A stretch of DNA of 64,000 bases from Mycolicibacterium brisbanense (GCF_001570425.1 NZ_BCSX01000064.1:162662-226661); one strand, 5' to 3'. Positions 34,374 through 44,381 are shown, numbered from the stretch's first letter. Made by a program: numbers and translations. The notes: a model not told the origin generated them from the letters alone.

Positions 34374-35495
34374 ATGGGAATGACGCGAGTGGCCGAGCCG
34401 GTATCGGCTGCCACGGCGTCGGATGCCGGCCTGCACCCTCTGGTCGGTGTGGTGCAACGCTACGCCGACGAGGTGTTGCGGCCGTCTGCGCTGCGGACCG
34501 ACCGCCATGGCATCGGGCCGCAGCGGGTCGCTGAGCTGGCGGAGCTGGGTTTGCTCAATCACCTCGCCCCGGAGGAATTCGGAGGTGCGGCAGTAGATCT
34601 CGCATCGGATCGACGTATCCGCGAAATCCTTGCCGGGGCGTGCCTGAACACCTGGTTACTGTGGGTTCAGCACGCGCCGCTGGTGGAGCTACTGGCCAAG
34701 AAGCATGCGGACGGCACGAGGTTGTCCGACCGGGCTCGCGATGTCGTCCACGGCAGGCTGCTCGTGGGGGCGGGGCTCAGTGATGTCCGCCGGTACCCCG
34801 ACCATTACGTGACCGCTGAGCGGCGCACAGATGAATGGGTGTTCTCCGGCACCATCTCCTGGGTGACCGGTTGGGGCCTCAATCAGGCTCTTGCGGTCGC
34901 AGCGGTCGAACCTTTGACCGAAAACGTCGTCACCGCACTGATCCCGGTATCGGGGGACACCGTGGCCACTGCGCTCGACCTGAGCGCCGTAGGCGGCAGC
35001 AGCACGCAACGTGTCACCCTCAACGACGTTCGTGTTCCGGATCGGGACGTGATCTCGACAGAGTCCATAGCCCAGTGGCGCCGACGGGATCTGGGCATGT
35101 CCAGCGACGCGCAACCGCATCATTTCGGATTGGCGTACGCGGTGCTCGACGAGTTGGACGTGGAACCCGATGCGCAAGCCCGAGCAGTCTCTGCTGGCTG
35201 GCGGCCTCGTATCGACGCGATCCGCCGGCAGTCTTATGCCCTGGCCGACGAGGTGCTCGCCCGCGATGACGGCAGGCATCGGGTGGACGAACGGCTTGCG
35301 GCCAAGGTCGCCATCGGCGATGCACTGGCCACGCTGACCCGCGCACTGTTGGTGGCACGGTCTGGACGCGGTATCCGCTTGGACGACACAGCTCAGCTGC
35401 ACGCCAGGTCGGCGCTGTTTCTTCTGGTTCAGGGCCAGAGCGCGGCTGTGCGGACCGCGCAACTCGAACATCTGACACCCCGAGAGCATCGATGA
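34374..35495 (+). CDS. Acyl-CoA-dehydrogenase-like flavoprotein
   Basis: The 373-residue protein has the acyl-CoA dehydrogenase N-terminal helix domain (LAELGLLNHLAPEEFGGAAVDL), a middle beta domain with VFSGTISWVTGWGLNQALAV and SSTQRVTLNDVRVPDRDVIS, and a shortened C-terminal helical domain. It is more distant from the two DszC-like copies on the other strand. The stop overlaps the next gene's ATG (ATGA). It probably works with the adjacent SsuD-like enzyme. Confidence 0.86.
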   Translation: MGMTRVAEPVSAATASDAGLHPLVGVVQRYADEVLRPSALRTDRHGIGPQRVAELAELGLLNHLAPEEFGGAAVDLASDRRIREILAGACLNTWLLWVQHAPLVELLAKKHADGTRLSDRARDVVHGRLLVGAGLSDVRRYPDHYVTAERRTDEWVFSGTISWVTGWGLNQALAVAAVEPLTENVVTALIPVSGDTVATALDLSAVGGSSTQRVTLNDVRVPDRDVISTESIAQWRRRDLGMSSDAQPHHFGLAYAVLDELDVEPDAQARAVSAGWRPRIDAIRRQSYALADEVLARDDGRHRVDERLAAKVAIGDALATLTRALLVARSGRGIRLDDTAQLHARSALFLLVQGQSAAVRTAQLEHLTPREHR

Positions 35496-36583
35496 GTTCC
35501 GAATTCCTCTGGTACATCCCCAATGAGGTTCAACCGGGTCACCGCGGTGACGACGTCACGGAGGACCACAACAGCCTCGACACCCTGACCGATCAGGCTC
35601 TGGCGCTGGAAAAGTCCGGCTGGACGGGGGCGCTGATCGGCACGGGATGGGGCCGCCCGGACACGTTCAGTGTGGCGGCAGCCCTGGCAGCGCGGACCAC
35701 CACGTTCGAGCCGCTCATCGCGGTGCGCCCGGGGTACTGGCGGCCGGCGAACTTCGCCTCGGCCGCAGCAACACTGGATCATCTCACCGGAGGTCGGGTG
35801 CGGGTGAACATCGTGTCGGGCAAGGACAATCTCGGTGCCTACGGTGACTCCGACAGCGAACAGATCGACCGATACGAACGCACCCGCGAGTTCATGCAAC
35901 TGGTACGGGCCCTCTGGACACAGGAGAACGTGACGTACCGCGGTGCCCATTTCGCCGTGCAAGACTCGACCGTGGTGCCGCGCATCCAGGTTCGCGGGAA
36001 GCGTCGACACCCTCTGCTGTACTTCGGCGGAGCCTCCGAGGCTGCCGAGCGAGTTGCCGCGGCCGAAGCGGATGTCCAGCTGTTCTGGGGCGAGCCACTC
36101 GACGGAGTAGCTGAGCGTATCGACAGACTCCGAACGATGAGCCAGGTGATCGGACGTGTGCACCGGCCACTCGAATTCGGGTTGCGTGTAACGACATTCG
36201 TACGCGACACCACCGACCAGGCCTGGGCCGACGCCGAGGAGAAGGTCGCGCAGATGGCGGCGCGCTATGCCGGTGTCGAAGGCGAGGCGGCACAGGCGAA
36301 TCCGTCCTACAACCCGCACCGGCGCACCGCAGTCGGTCAGCAGCGATTGCTCGCTCTCGCCGATCGCGGCGAGGTACTCGACGACAACCTGTACACCGCG
36401 CCAGGCAAGTACGGGGCGGGCGGTGCTGCCACCACTTGGATCGTCGGATCTGCCGAGGACGTCGCAAGCACGCTGCGCAAATACCAGAAGTTGGGCATCA
36501 CTCACTTCGTCCTGTCCGACACACCGTATCTGCGCGAGATCGAGCGTCAGGGCAGTCAGCTGCTTCCCCTGCTCCGCGGATGA
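35492..36583 (+). CDS. SsuD-like alkanesulfonate monooxygenase family LLM protein
   Basis: The 363-residue LLM enzyme follows the SsuD pattern: FLWYIPNE, FEPLIAVRPGYWRPANFASAAATLDHLTGGRV, VNIVSGKDNLGAYGDSDSEQIDRYERTREF, PLLYFGGASEAAERVAA and FVLSDTPYLREIERQG. SsuD desulfonates alkanesulfonates with FMNH2. 4-nt overlaps with both neighbours place it in an operon with a flavoprotein and an MFS transporter. This is the strongest single clue that the whole region serves organosulfur use. Confidence 0.92.
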   Translation: MSSEFLWYIPNEVQPGHRGDDVTEDHNSLDTLTDQALALEKSGWTGALIGTGWGRPDTFSVAAALAARTTTFEPLIAVRPGYWRPANFASAAATLDHLTGGRVRVNIVSGKDNLGAYGDSDSEQIDRYERTREFMQLVRALWTQENVTYRGAHFAVQDSTVVPRIQVRGKRRHPLLYFGGASEAAERVAAAEADVQLFWGEPLDGVAERIDRLRTMSQVIGRVHRPLEFGLRVTTFVRDTTDQAWADAEEKVAQMAARYAGVEGEAAQANPSYNPHRRTAVGQQRLLALADRGEVLDDNLYTAPGKYGAGGAATTWIVGSAEDVASTLRKYQKLGITHFVLSDTPYLREIERQGSQLLPLLRG

Positions 36584-37836
36584 CGGACTCGAATGCGATA
36601 TCAGAACGTAGAGAACGGGACTGGCGACTGCTGACCGCGGTGTTCGTGTTCACGACCACCGCGGGCTACATCGCCATGATCCAGGTGCTGCCGGTTGTCC
36701 TGGTCCCCATGGCGCTCGATCTGGGGGTTTCGCGCACAGCGGCCGCCGCCACATCCACGATCTCGACTCTGACGGGTGCTGTTGCGGCTTTCCCCGTGGG
36801 TCGGCTGATGGACCGGCGCGGCGGCCGGATGACGATGACTGCGGGCGTAGCGGTGGGGGCGGCGGCGGTGGTGCTGTGGTCGCAGGCACATTCGTTGGTG
36901 GTGCTGTACGTGGCGTTCGTACTCATCGGTCTGTCGATCACACTGTCGACGTACGAAGCGGCGTTCGCGGTGATCGTCGTGGTGACGGAGCCGGGGTACC
37001 GCGACCGTGCCATCCTGACTGTCACCATGATCGCCGGATTGGCCACATATCTGGTGTATCCGCTACTGGGCTGGATGAACAATGAATTCGGTTGGCGCAC
37101 CACGGTGGCGGTGCTTGGTGTGGCCTACGCTCTGACATGCGTTCCCGCGCATGCGATCGCCATCCCCGCGCTCGCCGCGCATCGCGACCTGCTCCGCGGC
37201 CACAGCGGAATACCGATCCGGGAGGCCTTGCGGCAGAAGCGGTTCTGGTTGCTCCTCGTGGCATTCGTCGGTCAGGCGGGCTCCGTGGCGGCGTTCCTGC
37301 TGTTGGTGGTCGCCTACCTGATGGACGTCGGCCATTCGGCAGTCGTCGCCACGGCGATGCCCATCGCCGTCGGTGTGCTGCAGATCTTGTCGCGGCTTGT
37401 CATCACGACGGTGGGGCGGCGTTGGCACCTGACGTCTGCGACCGCGGTCGCGTTCGCGGTACAAGGAGTCGGCTTGGTCGCACTGCCCTTCGTTGGGCTC
37501 TCGGTGCCGCTGACCTTCTTGTGCGTGGCTGCCGTCGGCCTCGGTCAGGGCATCGGCGTGATCGCCCGGCCGCTTCTGGTGGCGACCAGTTTCGGGGTGG
37601 CTCACTTCGCCACTGTGCTGGCGGCCATCACCGTGCCCATGGCACTGGCCAGGGCAGGCACCCCGATCGTGGCTGCGTGGTTGGGCGACTGGCGCTTCCT
37701 GATCGGCAGCGGAGCGATCGCTCTGGCAGGGGCGCTGGCTTTGATACCGCTCACCGCGGACCGCCCTCCGTGTGGCAACAGATCGTTGCGATCTGCGGGG
37801 CAGTCGTCCGCTGCGACTAGCATGCGATGTTCGTAG
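36580..37836 (+). CDS. MFS transporter
   Basis: The 418-residue protein has 12 predicted membrane segments and the MFS loop motif GRLMDRRGGRMTMTAGV between TM2 and TM3. The ATG at 36580 overlaps the stop of the SsuD-like gene (ATGA). Given its place, it may import or export a substrate or product of the sulfur enzymes. No closer transporter family can be assigned by eye. Confidence 0.9.
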   Translation: MTDSNAISERRERDWRLLTAVFVFTTTAGYIAMIQVLPVVLVPMALDLGVSRTAAAATSTISTLTGAVAAFPVGRLMDRRGGRMTMTAGVAVGAAAVVLWSQAHSLVVLYVAFVLIGLSITLSTYEAAFAVIVVVTEPGYRDRAILTVTMIAGLATYLVYPLLGWMNNEFGWRTTVAVLGVAYALTCVPAHAIAIPALAAHRDLLRGHSGIPIREALRQKRFWLLLVAFVGQAGSVAAFLLLVVAYLMDVGHSAVVATAMPIAVGVLQILSRLVITTVGRRWHLTSATAVAFAVQGVGLVALPFVGLSVPLTFLCVAAVGLGQGIGVIARPLLVATSFGVAHFATVLAAITVPMALARAGTPIVAAWLGDWRFLIGSGAIALAGALALIPLTADRPPCGNRSLRSAGQSSAATSMRCS

Positions 37837-37892
37837 CGGCGACTCGATCGCCACCTGCCCGTCGGGTTACCAAGAAAGGGCATTACAGGCTC

Positions 37893-38552
37893 GTGCACCT
37901 CGACCACATCGTCATCGCAACGAACGATCTCGACGTGTCCGCGCGTCAGCTCGCGGACACGACCGGTCTGACAGCTGTCAAAGGCGGAGTGCACGACGGC
38001 CTGGGCACCCATAACTACATCGTTCCGTTGGGCCGCGGATACCTGGAGCTGGTCGCGGTACATGATCCAGACCTCGCTCGGGACAACCCTTTCGGACGGT
38101 TGGTGCTCGCGGCGTTGGCCGAGGCGGACGAGGCGTTTGCCGGCTGGGCAGTGGAAGTCACCGCCGAGGAACTGCGCACCCGGGCGCAACAGACCGCGTT
38201 GCCGATCGGCCGGCTGACCCGCGAGGGTGTGGGCGTCCACCATCTCGGGATGACGCGTGCCTTCGAGTCGCCTGGGCTGCCGTTTCTGCTGGCGAGGGAT
38301 GCCGGCAATAAGAATCCCGGCCTGCTGACCGCTGCGCACACCGTGAGGCCGCGCGGCGTGCGGGCGCTCTCGGTTGCCGAGAGCCGATCCGACCTGGAGA
38401 ACTGGTTGATGACGGGAGTCGGCGTCGAGAACCCGGAGCTGCCCGTCGTGTGCCTGTCATCCGGACGGGGCATTACCCGAGTCGACGTCGGAACCGACGA
38501 GGGCACGGTGACATTGCTTCATACCCAACCCACGGCAGGGCAGCGCCGCTGA
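37893..38552 (+). CDS. Glyoxalase-like (VOC superfamily) protein
   Basis: The protein of about 219 residues begins VHLDHIVIATNDLDVSARQL, the first beta-alpha unit of the glyoxalase-like family. It continues with HDGLGTHNYIVPLGRGYLELVAVHD (metal-ligand positions His and Glu) and GVGVHHLGMTRAF. The GTG at 37893, behind GAAAGGG, is preferred over an earlier ATG at 37827. It is 56 nt downstream of the MFS gene and possibly the last member of that operon. The substrate is unknown. Confidence 0.83.
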   Translation: MHLDHIVIATNDLDVSARQLADTTGLTAVKGGVHDGLGTHNYIVPLGRGYLELVAVHDPDLARDNPFGRLVLAALAEADEAFAGWAVEVTAEELRTRAQQTALPIGRLTREGVGVHHLGMTRAFESPGLPFLLARDAGNKNPGLLTAAHTVRPRGVRALSVAESRSDLENWLMTGVGVENPELPVVCLSSGRGITRVDVGTDEGTVTLLHTQPTAGQRR

Positions 38553-38760
38553 GCCGACGGCAGTCGTCGCAGCAGCGGATGTGACCGTGGCGGCGTGTGG
38601 GTGGGGCACCACGATGTTGTGGCATCAGATGGCCACGGGCCCCTTCCGCCGCGACGGGAATGGTGGGACCGTAGTAACGGACCTCCCGGCGCGCATCGGG
38701 CGGCCCGATCAGCGGACGCATCAAATGGCTCGCCACCTACCGATGTGCACGGGAGCAGTG

Positions 38761-39132
38761 ATGAACGAATCTCACGCCGACCTCGACCCGTACGCCGGCG
38801 TCCTGTCCACCTGTATCACCGCCGAGCGCGGCGAATATCACGTCAGTGTCGCCGCCGGGCACCACGATGTGGCGTTCGCCGACATCCGGCCCAGTTGCTC
38901 GGCCATCGAGCTCTGCATCGACATCGCTGCGGGGAATCCCTCGCCGCGGGTGCGCAGACAGCTGGTCGACGCGGTATTCCACCTCGATGTCATGCACAAT
39001 CCCGTGACATTGCGGGCCACCTTGCCTCTCGGCGACGTCGACCTCCTCGATGATGTGGCGCTGCATTGCGTCGACATCCATACCAGGGCGGCCGGTGGGA
39101 GCTGCCTTGTCGACGGGCATTTGACGGCATAG
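38761..39132 (+). CDS. Hypothetical protein
   Basis: The 123-residue product starts at an ATG with GGGAGCAGTG upstream. Its composition is that of a real soluble protein (HADLDPYAGVLSTCITAERG, FHLDVMHNPVTLRATLPLGD), with several His and Cys residues. I recognise no family. The 208 bp before it show no gene. Confidence 0.55.
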   Translation: MNESHADLDPYAGVLSTCITAERGEYHVSVAAGHHDVAFADIRPSCSAIELCIDIAAGNPSPRVRRQLVDAVFHLDVMHNPVTLRATLPLGDVDLLDDVALHCVDIHTRAAGGSCLVDGHLTA

Positions 39133-39289
39133 CCCCGCGTCGGATGCAGCAGAATACCTGGCCGCACGTGAGGCGAATCCAAAAGCACCACAATCTGTCT
39201 CGTAGGACGGCTAGCATTACCGGTAGTGTCGCGCGGCAGTGCGCGCCACATTCGTCGTTGCGCCGGCGTAGCGACAGTGGTATTGCTGA

Positions 39290-39505
39290 ATGATGCGGTG
39301 CCCGGCATGCGGGTCTCCGATCGTCATCATCGCCGCCGCTGCACTTGATGAACTCGACAGAAGCGAATGCAGCTCCTGCCCATGGTCGATTTATGTCGAC
39401 GGATCCGTGCAAGGCAGGCACTATCCCCCCGTCGTTGCGGACTCAAACACCAACTGCGACAACAAGACGAGACGTCAGAGCCTCGTGCAACCACCAGAAT
39501 TCTGA
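39290..39505 (+). CDS. Small possible zinc-ribbon protein
   Basis: The 71-residue frame has MRCPACGSP and ECSSCPW, two CxxC pairs about 23 residues apart, as in small zinc ribbons. Two consecutive ATGs give alternative starts, and no good ribosome site is seen. The C-terminal third is low in GC3 and may be a random read-through, so this is tentative. Confidence 0.4.
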   Translation: MMRCPACGSPIVIIAAAALDELDRSECSSCPWSIYVDGSVQGRHYPPVVADSNTNCDNKTRRQSLVQPPEF

Positions 39506-39696
39506 CAACCAACGTGGCGCCGCTGAATTGATTCCCGCGGAACGGCTGCAGTGCCTGGTCTACCGAGGCGCGAATTCTGGTTGCGCCGCATAGTGTTCGG
39601 CGCCACCGGTGAACGAGTTACGGCGGTTTGACCGCCACGCCAACTTGGGTAGCCATACGCTTGGACGTCCAGGTTGACGTTCGGAAGGAGACCACT

Positions 39697-39915
39697 GTGA
39701 GCGATCACGTCTACCGTGTCATCGAGGTTGTAGGCAGTTCACCAGACGGCATCGATGCGGCGATCCGCAACGCCATCTCACGCGCTTCGCAGACTGTGCG
39801 CGACCTGGACTGGTTCGAGGTGCAGAACGTTCGAGGACACCTCGACGCCGGCGAGGTGAAACACTTTCAGGTCACCCTCAAGGTGGGATTCCGGTTGGAG
39901 TCCGCGGCCGACTGA
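39697..39915 (+). CDS. Dodecin (flavin-binding dodecamer)
   Basis: The 72-residue protein matches dodecin throughout: VYRVIEVVGSSPDGIDAAIR, then the flavin-stacking Trp in DLDWFEVQNVRG and FQVTLKVGFRLE. Dodecins store or buffer FMN/FAD as hollow dodecamers. GGAAGGAG precedes the GTG at 39697. It stands alone and converges with the topoisomerase genes, 12 nt apart. Confidence 0.93.
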   Translation: MSDHVYRVIEVVGSSPDGIDAAIRNAISRASQTVRDLDWFEVQNVRGHLDAGEVKHFQVTLKVGFRLESAAD

Positions 39916-39927
39916 ACGCTGAGGCAG

Positions 39928-42066
39928 TTATCCGGCGGGCGATACGTCAGTGCCGGCCCCCTTCACCGAAGCCTTCGCGCGCTTCTCCGCGCGTACCGCC
40001 CTGCCGTTGCGCACATAGCCGGTCGGGGAGATCGAGGCCGCAAGCACCGCGTCCTCGCCGCCGACAAACGGGTGGAACCCGACACCCGCGCCACCACGGC
40101 CCTTCACCGGGATGTCGGCGACTTCGGTGACCTTCCAACCCTTTTCGGAGATCGACAGGATGGCCTCGCCGTTTTCACAGCTGACCGGCAGCGCGGCGAT
40201 GACCTCGTCGCCGTCGCCGGCAAGCTTCACTCCGGCCACGCCGTTACCGGCCGCGCCCTGCGGGTTCACCGCGGCGGGGTCGATACGCAGGATCTTGCCC
40301 CGTCGCGTCACCAGGGCCAGGTGGTAGCCCGGTGTCAGCACGCCGGACCGCAGCAGCCCGGTGATGTCGGGTGCCACCGGAATGTCGCGGATCTTGAACG
40401 GCAAACCGTTGCCGGTGGTGAACTTGACGCGTCCGTCGGTCCAGACCGCCCAGCCCAGGCCCGACGTGAGGAGGTCGCCGTGGCTGTCGGAGAACACACC
40501 CCGGTCGTCGAGGCGCCAAGCGGTATTGACTTTGCGTTCACGGGGGCCGTCCTCGTCGGCGCTCGATGCCGTCGGGGTGGCGTCGAAGTCCAGGACGGTG
40601 CGGCGGTCGAACTCGGGCCCCTTGAACAGCTTTGCCGTCTCGATGAGTTCGTTGTCGATGACCACCCGCCGCGCGTCGGGGTTCGATACCAGCTCGGTCA
40701 GTTCGGCAAACTCGGCGTCCAGCTTCTCTGCTTCTGCTTGCAGCTCGATGACGTCGAGCCGAGTCAGGCGCCGCAGCTGCAGTGCCAGCACATAGTCGGC
40801 CTGGTCGGAGTCGATCTCGAACCGCTCCTGCAGTCCCGTGCGGGCCTCGTCGACAGTGTCGGAGGCTCGGATGATCGCGACAGCGGTGTCGATATCCAGG
40901 TGAATCTTCATCAGGCCGGCTACCAGATGCCGGCGCGCGGTGACCTTCTCCAGCCGATACTCGCTGCGGCGCACCACGACTGAGTCACGCAGGTGCAGGA
41001 ACGCGCTGATCAGCTCACGCACCGACCACCACCGCGGCACACGGTCCTCGTCGAGGGCGACGAGGCTGGCGGCGAACGTCGACTCCAGCGGTGTCAATGC
41101 GAGCAGTTGCTCGCGGATGGTCTCGGCGCTGTGGCCGCGTTTGGCGGTGACCACGATCCGCAGCCCGTTGCGGCGGTCGGTCAGGTCGGACATATCGGCC
41201 ACACCGGACAGTTCACCGGACTCGACCAGGGCCCGGATCCGGTCCTGCACAGTGTTACTCGCGACACCGGGCGGTAGTTCGGTGATGACGACGTTCTTTC
41301 CGTCGACCGTCAAGGTGCCGCGTACCGTGAATGCGCCCCGGCCGGTGGTGATGTACTCCCGCAGTCCGGTGGTGCCGACCACGGTGGCGCCGCAACCCCA
41401 GTCGGGGCCGGGAATGAGTTTCACCAACCTGTCGTCGGTCATGTTCGGGGTCTTGAGCAGCGCCCGGCAGGCGGCCATGACCTCGCGCGGATTGTGTGCG
41501 GGCACCTTGGTGGCCCAGCCTTCGGCGATGCCCACGGCGCCGTTGCACAACAGCACCGGCCACCGTGCCGGCAGCACCGTCGGCTCGATCCACTCGCCGT
41601 CGAACGTGGACACCATGGGCACCGCGTGATCGTCGAGTTCGGCGGTCAGCGCGGCACCGGGCGCCGACAACCGCATCTCGGTGTACCGGTCAGCGGCCGG
41701 GATGTCGCCCTGAATGCGCGGAAATGCGCCTTGTCCGTCAATGACTTTCACGCGCTGGAACTCGGCGGCCATAAGCGCGGCTGCGCCGTACATCGATGCG
41801 CCGCCGTGCGGATGCAGGTTGCCGGTGACGGCCGAACACACCTTCGAGGACTTCTGCGGCTTGTTGCCAGGCAGCAGCTTCGAATCGTGCATCTGATAGA
41901 GCAGGCGCCGTTGGCCGGGCTTGAGCCCGTCGAACGCCGAAGGGATGGCGCGATCGCTGACGCTGTAGAGCGCAAAGGTCAGCTGATAGTGATTCCAGTA
42001 GTCGTCGGCGCTCTGGTCGAGGACCAGATCCGGGTTCTGTTCGGGAACGTCCAGGGTGGCGGTCAC
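39928..42066 (-). CDS. Atypical type II topoisomerase, GyrA/ParC-like subunit
   Basis: The 712-residue protein has the GyrA/ParC breakage-reunion domain: SAFDGLKPGQRRLLYQM, GNLHPHGGASMYGA, and the catalytic Tyr at about 128 in ADRYTEMRLS. A coiled-coil middle and a shortened C-terminal beta-propeller region follow. It lacks the extent of a normal mycobacterial GyrA C-terminal domain. It follows the GyrB-like gene by 9 nt. A pair like this (TopoNM) has been reported in M. smegmatis in addition to gyrase; I could not verify orthology here. Confidence 0.92.
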   Translation of the reverse strand: MTATLDVPEQNPDLVLDQSADDYWNHYQLTFALYSVSDRAIPSAFDGLKPGQRRLLYQMHDSKLLPGNKPQKSSKVCSAVTGNLHPHGGASMYGAAALMAAEFQRVKVIDGQGAFPRIQGDIPAADRYTEMRLSAPGAALTAELDDHAVPMVSTFDGEWIEPTVLPARWPVLLCNGAVGIAEGWATKVPAHNPREVMAACRALLKTPNMTDDRLVKLIPGPDWGCGATVVGTTGLREYITTGRGAFTVRGTLTVDGKNVVITELPPGVASNTVQDRIRALVESGELSGVADMSDLTDRRNGLRIVVTAKRGHSAETIREQLLALTPLESTFAASLVALDEDRVPRWWSVRELISAFLHLRDSVVVRRSEYRLEKVTARRHLVAGLMKIHLDIDTAVAIIRASDTVDEARTGLQERFEIDSDQADYVLALQLRRLTRLDVIELQAEAEKLDAEFAELTELVSNPDARRVVIDNELIETAKLFKGPEFDRRTVLDFDATPTASSADEDGPRERKVNTAWRLDDRGVFSDSHGDLLTSGLGWAVWTDGRVKFTTGNGLPFKIRDIPVAPDITGLLRSGVLTPGYHLALVTRRGKILRIDPAAVNPQGAAGNGVAGVKLAGDGDEVIAALPVSCENGEAILSISEKGWKVTEVADIPVKGRGGAGVGFHPFVGGEDAVLAASISPTGYVRNGRAVRAEKRAKASVKGAGTDVSPAG

Positions 42067-42075
42067 TTCGTACTC

Positions 42076-44109
42076 CTAGTCCAGGTCCAGCGCGGAGGTG
42101 TCGACGCGGGAGGCGACATCGGCCATCCACGTGCGCCGGCCCTCGGGCGGCCCGCCGAACAGCGTGTGGTGCAACTTCTTCTCGCCGTCGTCGAGGTGTA
42201 CCCGAATCACGGTGCGCCGCTGCGGATCCAGCACGGTGTTCCAGAAGTCGTCGGCATCCATCTCGCCGAGACCTTTGTTGCGCTGCACCTCTACCTTGCG
42301 TTTGGAGGTGGCGCGCATCTGCGCGACCGCGGCGTCGCGCTCGGACTCGTCCTGGCAGTAGATCCGCTGCGTTCCATCCTTGACCACGAACAGGGGCGGC
42401 AGCGTCACGTAGACCATCCCGGCCTCTACCAGCGGGCGGTAGAAGTCCAGGAACATCGAGATCAGGCTCGAGTTGATGTTGCCGCCGTCGGGGTCGGCGT
42501 CGGAGGCGAACAGGATCCGGTCGTACCGGCACTGTTCCGGATCACAGTTGTCGCGCAACCCGCAGCCCAGGATGCGTTCGATCGCGTCGAACTCGTCTTT
42601 GACCCGCGCCTTGCTCACGGTGAACCCATAGACGTTGGGCGGCTTCCCTTTCAGCGGGAACGCCGCTTGGAACGTGGCGTCGCGCGCCGCCTTGATGGTG
42701 CCCAACGCCGAATCACCCTCGCACAGGAACAGCTCGGCGCCCGACCCGCGGCCGGTTTCCCGGCTCGGCAGCAGCTTCGGCGGGAGCGACAGATTCGTCC
42801 CCAGCCCCTTGGCCTTCGACGCCGCGCGGGAGCGGGCCTTGGCGCCTTCGGCACTGCGCCGTGCTCGGGCCGACTCCAGCGCCAGCTTCGTCCACAGCGA
42901 CACCGCGTCGGTGTTACCGGGGTTGGCCGCCCAGATGGTGACGCTGCGGGCCACATCGGGGGCCATGGCCAGGTTCAACGACCGTGACGACACCGCGGTC
43001 TTGGCCTGGGAATCCCATGCCACGTCGGGTGCGCGAGTGTCCACGGCCAACGCGGTGACCGCGGCGAAGTCCTGCGGCTCCGGGCCGTCCTCGCCTTTGG
43101 CCAGGCCCAGATCGCGGATGCGCGACGCGCGGTCGGCCAGGGCTTCGGACAGCCCCTTCATGGCGGCCGTCAGATGCGATCCCCCGCCAGGGGTGCGCAC
43201 GGTGTTGCAGAACGCGGCAACCGTGGCCGGTTCGGCAGGCCCGGCAGTCAACGACCAGCGGAACGGGGTGGGACCGCGGCCGGTCGTGTACTCACCACGA
43301 CCCTCGACGGCTGCTCGCACGTCGGGCAGGGGAGTGCCGCCGGCGGTGCACATGAGATCGAGCAGGGTGTCGGTGCCCCACGGGCCGTTGAACGGTTCCA
43401 TCAACGTGGGCGGTACGTCCTCGCCGGGCCAGCCTTCGTCGACGACGTGGAGGTGCACTCCGGGCGACATGCGCGCCGCCGCGTGGGCGCGCAGCAGGAC
43501 TTCGCCGATGTCAACGCTCGAATCCGGCACCACGGCCGGGTCGAACAGGATGCGCACCGTGGTGCCGTGCGCGTCGGGTTTGCGATTGCCTGTACCGCGG
43601 AGCTTGTGCGTGTCGGCGCGGGTGAAGGGCGCATCGGGGTCGAACTCCTTGCCCTCGAACACGCCCGGGTAGCCGCGACCGAAACTCTGCAGGTAGGTCT
43701 TGCCCGCGCGGCGCACCGTCACATCGGTGCGGGCGGAGATGAACACGGCCGCCGCGGCACCGATGCCGTTCAACCCGGCACCGGTGCTGGCGGCGTCGGA
43801 GTGGGCGGAGAACTTGCCTCCGGCCCGTGCGGTGCCGAGGGTCTTGACGATGCCGTTCTTCCCGGTGACGGGGTCGGAGTCGACGGGCAGGCCGCGGCCG
43901 TCGTCGGCGACGCTGACCGATCCGTCGGCATGCAGGGTGATGGTCACCGTGGATCCGCCGTGGCTGGGGTCGGCGACCTCTTCGATCGCGTTGTCGACCA
44001 GCTCACGCAGCGCGGTGTTGAGCACGTCGAGGCCCAGGTTCACCGCGGGCCGCAGGCGCGTGTGCTGGACATCGTCGAGCTCGGTGATGTCTGCGGCGTT
44101 GTAACTCAC
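42076..44109 (-). CDS. Atypical type II topoisomerase, GyrB/ParE-like ATPase subunit
   Basis: The 677-residue protein has a GHKL ATPase domain (ELVDNAIEEV at 36-45, SVADDGRGLPV at about 66-76, GLNGIGAAAA), a transducer, and a TOPRIM domain (LFLCEGDSALG, FASDADPDGGNI). It diverges from GyrB: the usual RPGMYIG segment is replaced, EGDSAGG is EGDSALG, and PLRGK is PLKGKPPNVYG. It is not the chromosomal gyrB, which adjoins recF and gyrA near the origin. It forms an operon with the GyrA-like gene. Confidence 0.92.
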   Translation of the reverse strand: MSYNAADITELDDVQHTRLRPAVNLGLDVLNTALRELVDNAIEEVADPSHGGSTVTITLHADGSVSVADDGRGLPVDSDPVTGKNGIVKTLGTARAGGKFSAHSDAASTGAGLNGIGAAAAVFISARTDVTVRRAGKTYLQSFGRGYPGVFEGKEFDPDAPFTRADTHKLRGTGNRKPDAHGTTVRILFDPAVVPDSSVDIGEVLLRAHAAARMSPGVHLHVVDEGWPGEDVPPTLMEPFNGPWGTDTLLDLMCTAGGTPLPDVRAAVEGRGEYTTGRGPTPFRWSLTAGPAEPATVAAFCNTVRTPGGGSHLTAAMKGLSEALADRASRIRDLGLAKGEDGPEPQDFAAVTALAVDTRAPDVAWDSQAKTAVSSRSLNLAMAPDVARSVTIWAANPGNTDAVSLWTKLALESARARRSAEGAKARSRAASKAKGLGTNLSLPPKLLPSRETGRGSGAELFLCEGDSALGTIKAARDATFQAAFPLKGKPPNVYGFTVSKARVKDEFDAIERILGCGLRDNCDPEQCRYDRILFASDADPDGGNINSSLISMFLDFYRPLVEAGMVYVTLPPLFVVKDGTQRIYCQDESERDAAVAQMRATSKRKVEVQRNKGLGEMDADDFWNTVLDPQRRTVIRVHLDDGEKKLHHTLFGGPPEGRRTWMADVASRVDTSALDLD

Positions 44110-44381
44110 TGCTGGTCCTTCCCACCGCGGCCGGCGTCAGGGCGATCGGGGTCTCGTCAAAGGTGTGCCGGTGGAATCGTAGGCGGCATCACCGACAGCT
44201 CTGGGTATGCCGCTCGGGGGATGCGGCAAGTGCCGTGTCCTGGAGCGACTCGGCGGCCGCGTACCAGGACGTTCCTGAACCCCGTTGTCCGCTCGACAGA
44301 GCAGTGATGCCCCCTGGGGGGAATTCCGATCTCGCTTTTGACGGCGCGGTGGGCGCGACCTGCACTCCTACAATTCCGCGT

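Noticed and set aside
41494..42987. A 497-codon plus-strand frame
   Set aside because: It is antisense to both topoisomerase genes, with no recognisable motif.
42076..44109. Possible identification as the chromosomal gyrB
   Set aside because: Key motifs diverge, the gene order (GyrB-like then short GyrA-like, without recF or dnaN) is wrong, and the neighbours are not those of the origin region.
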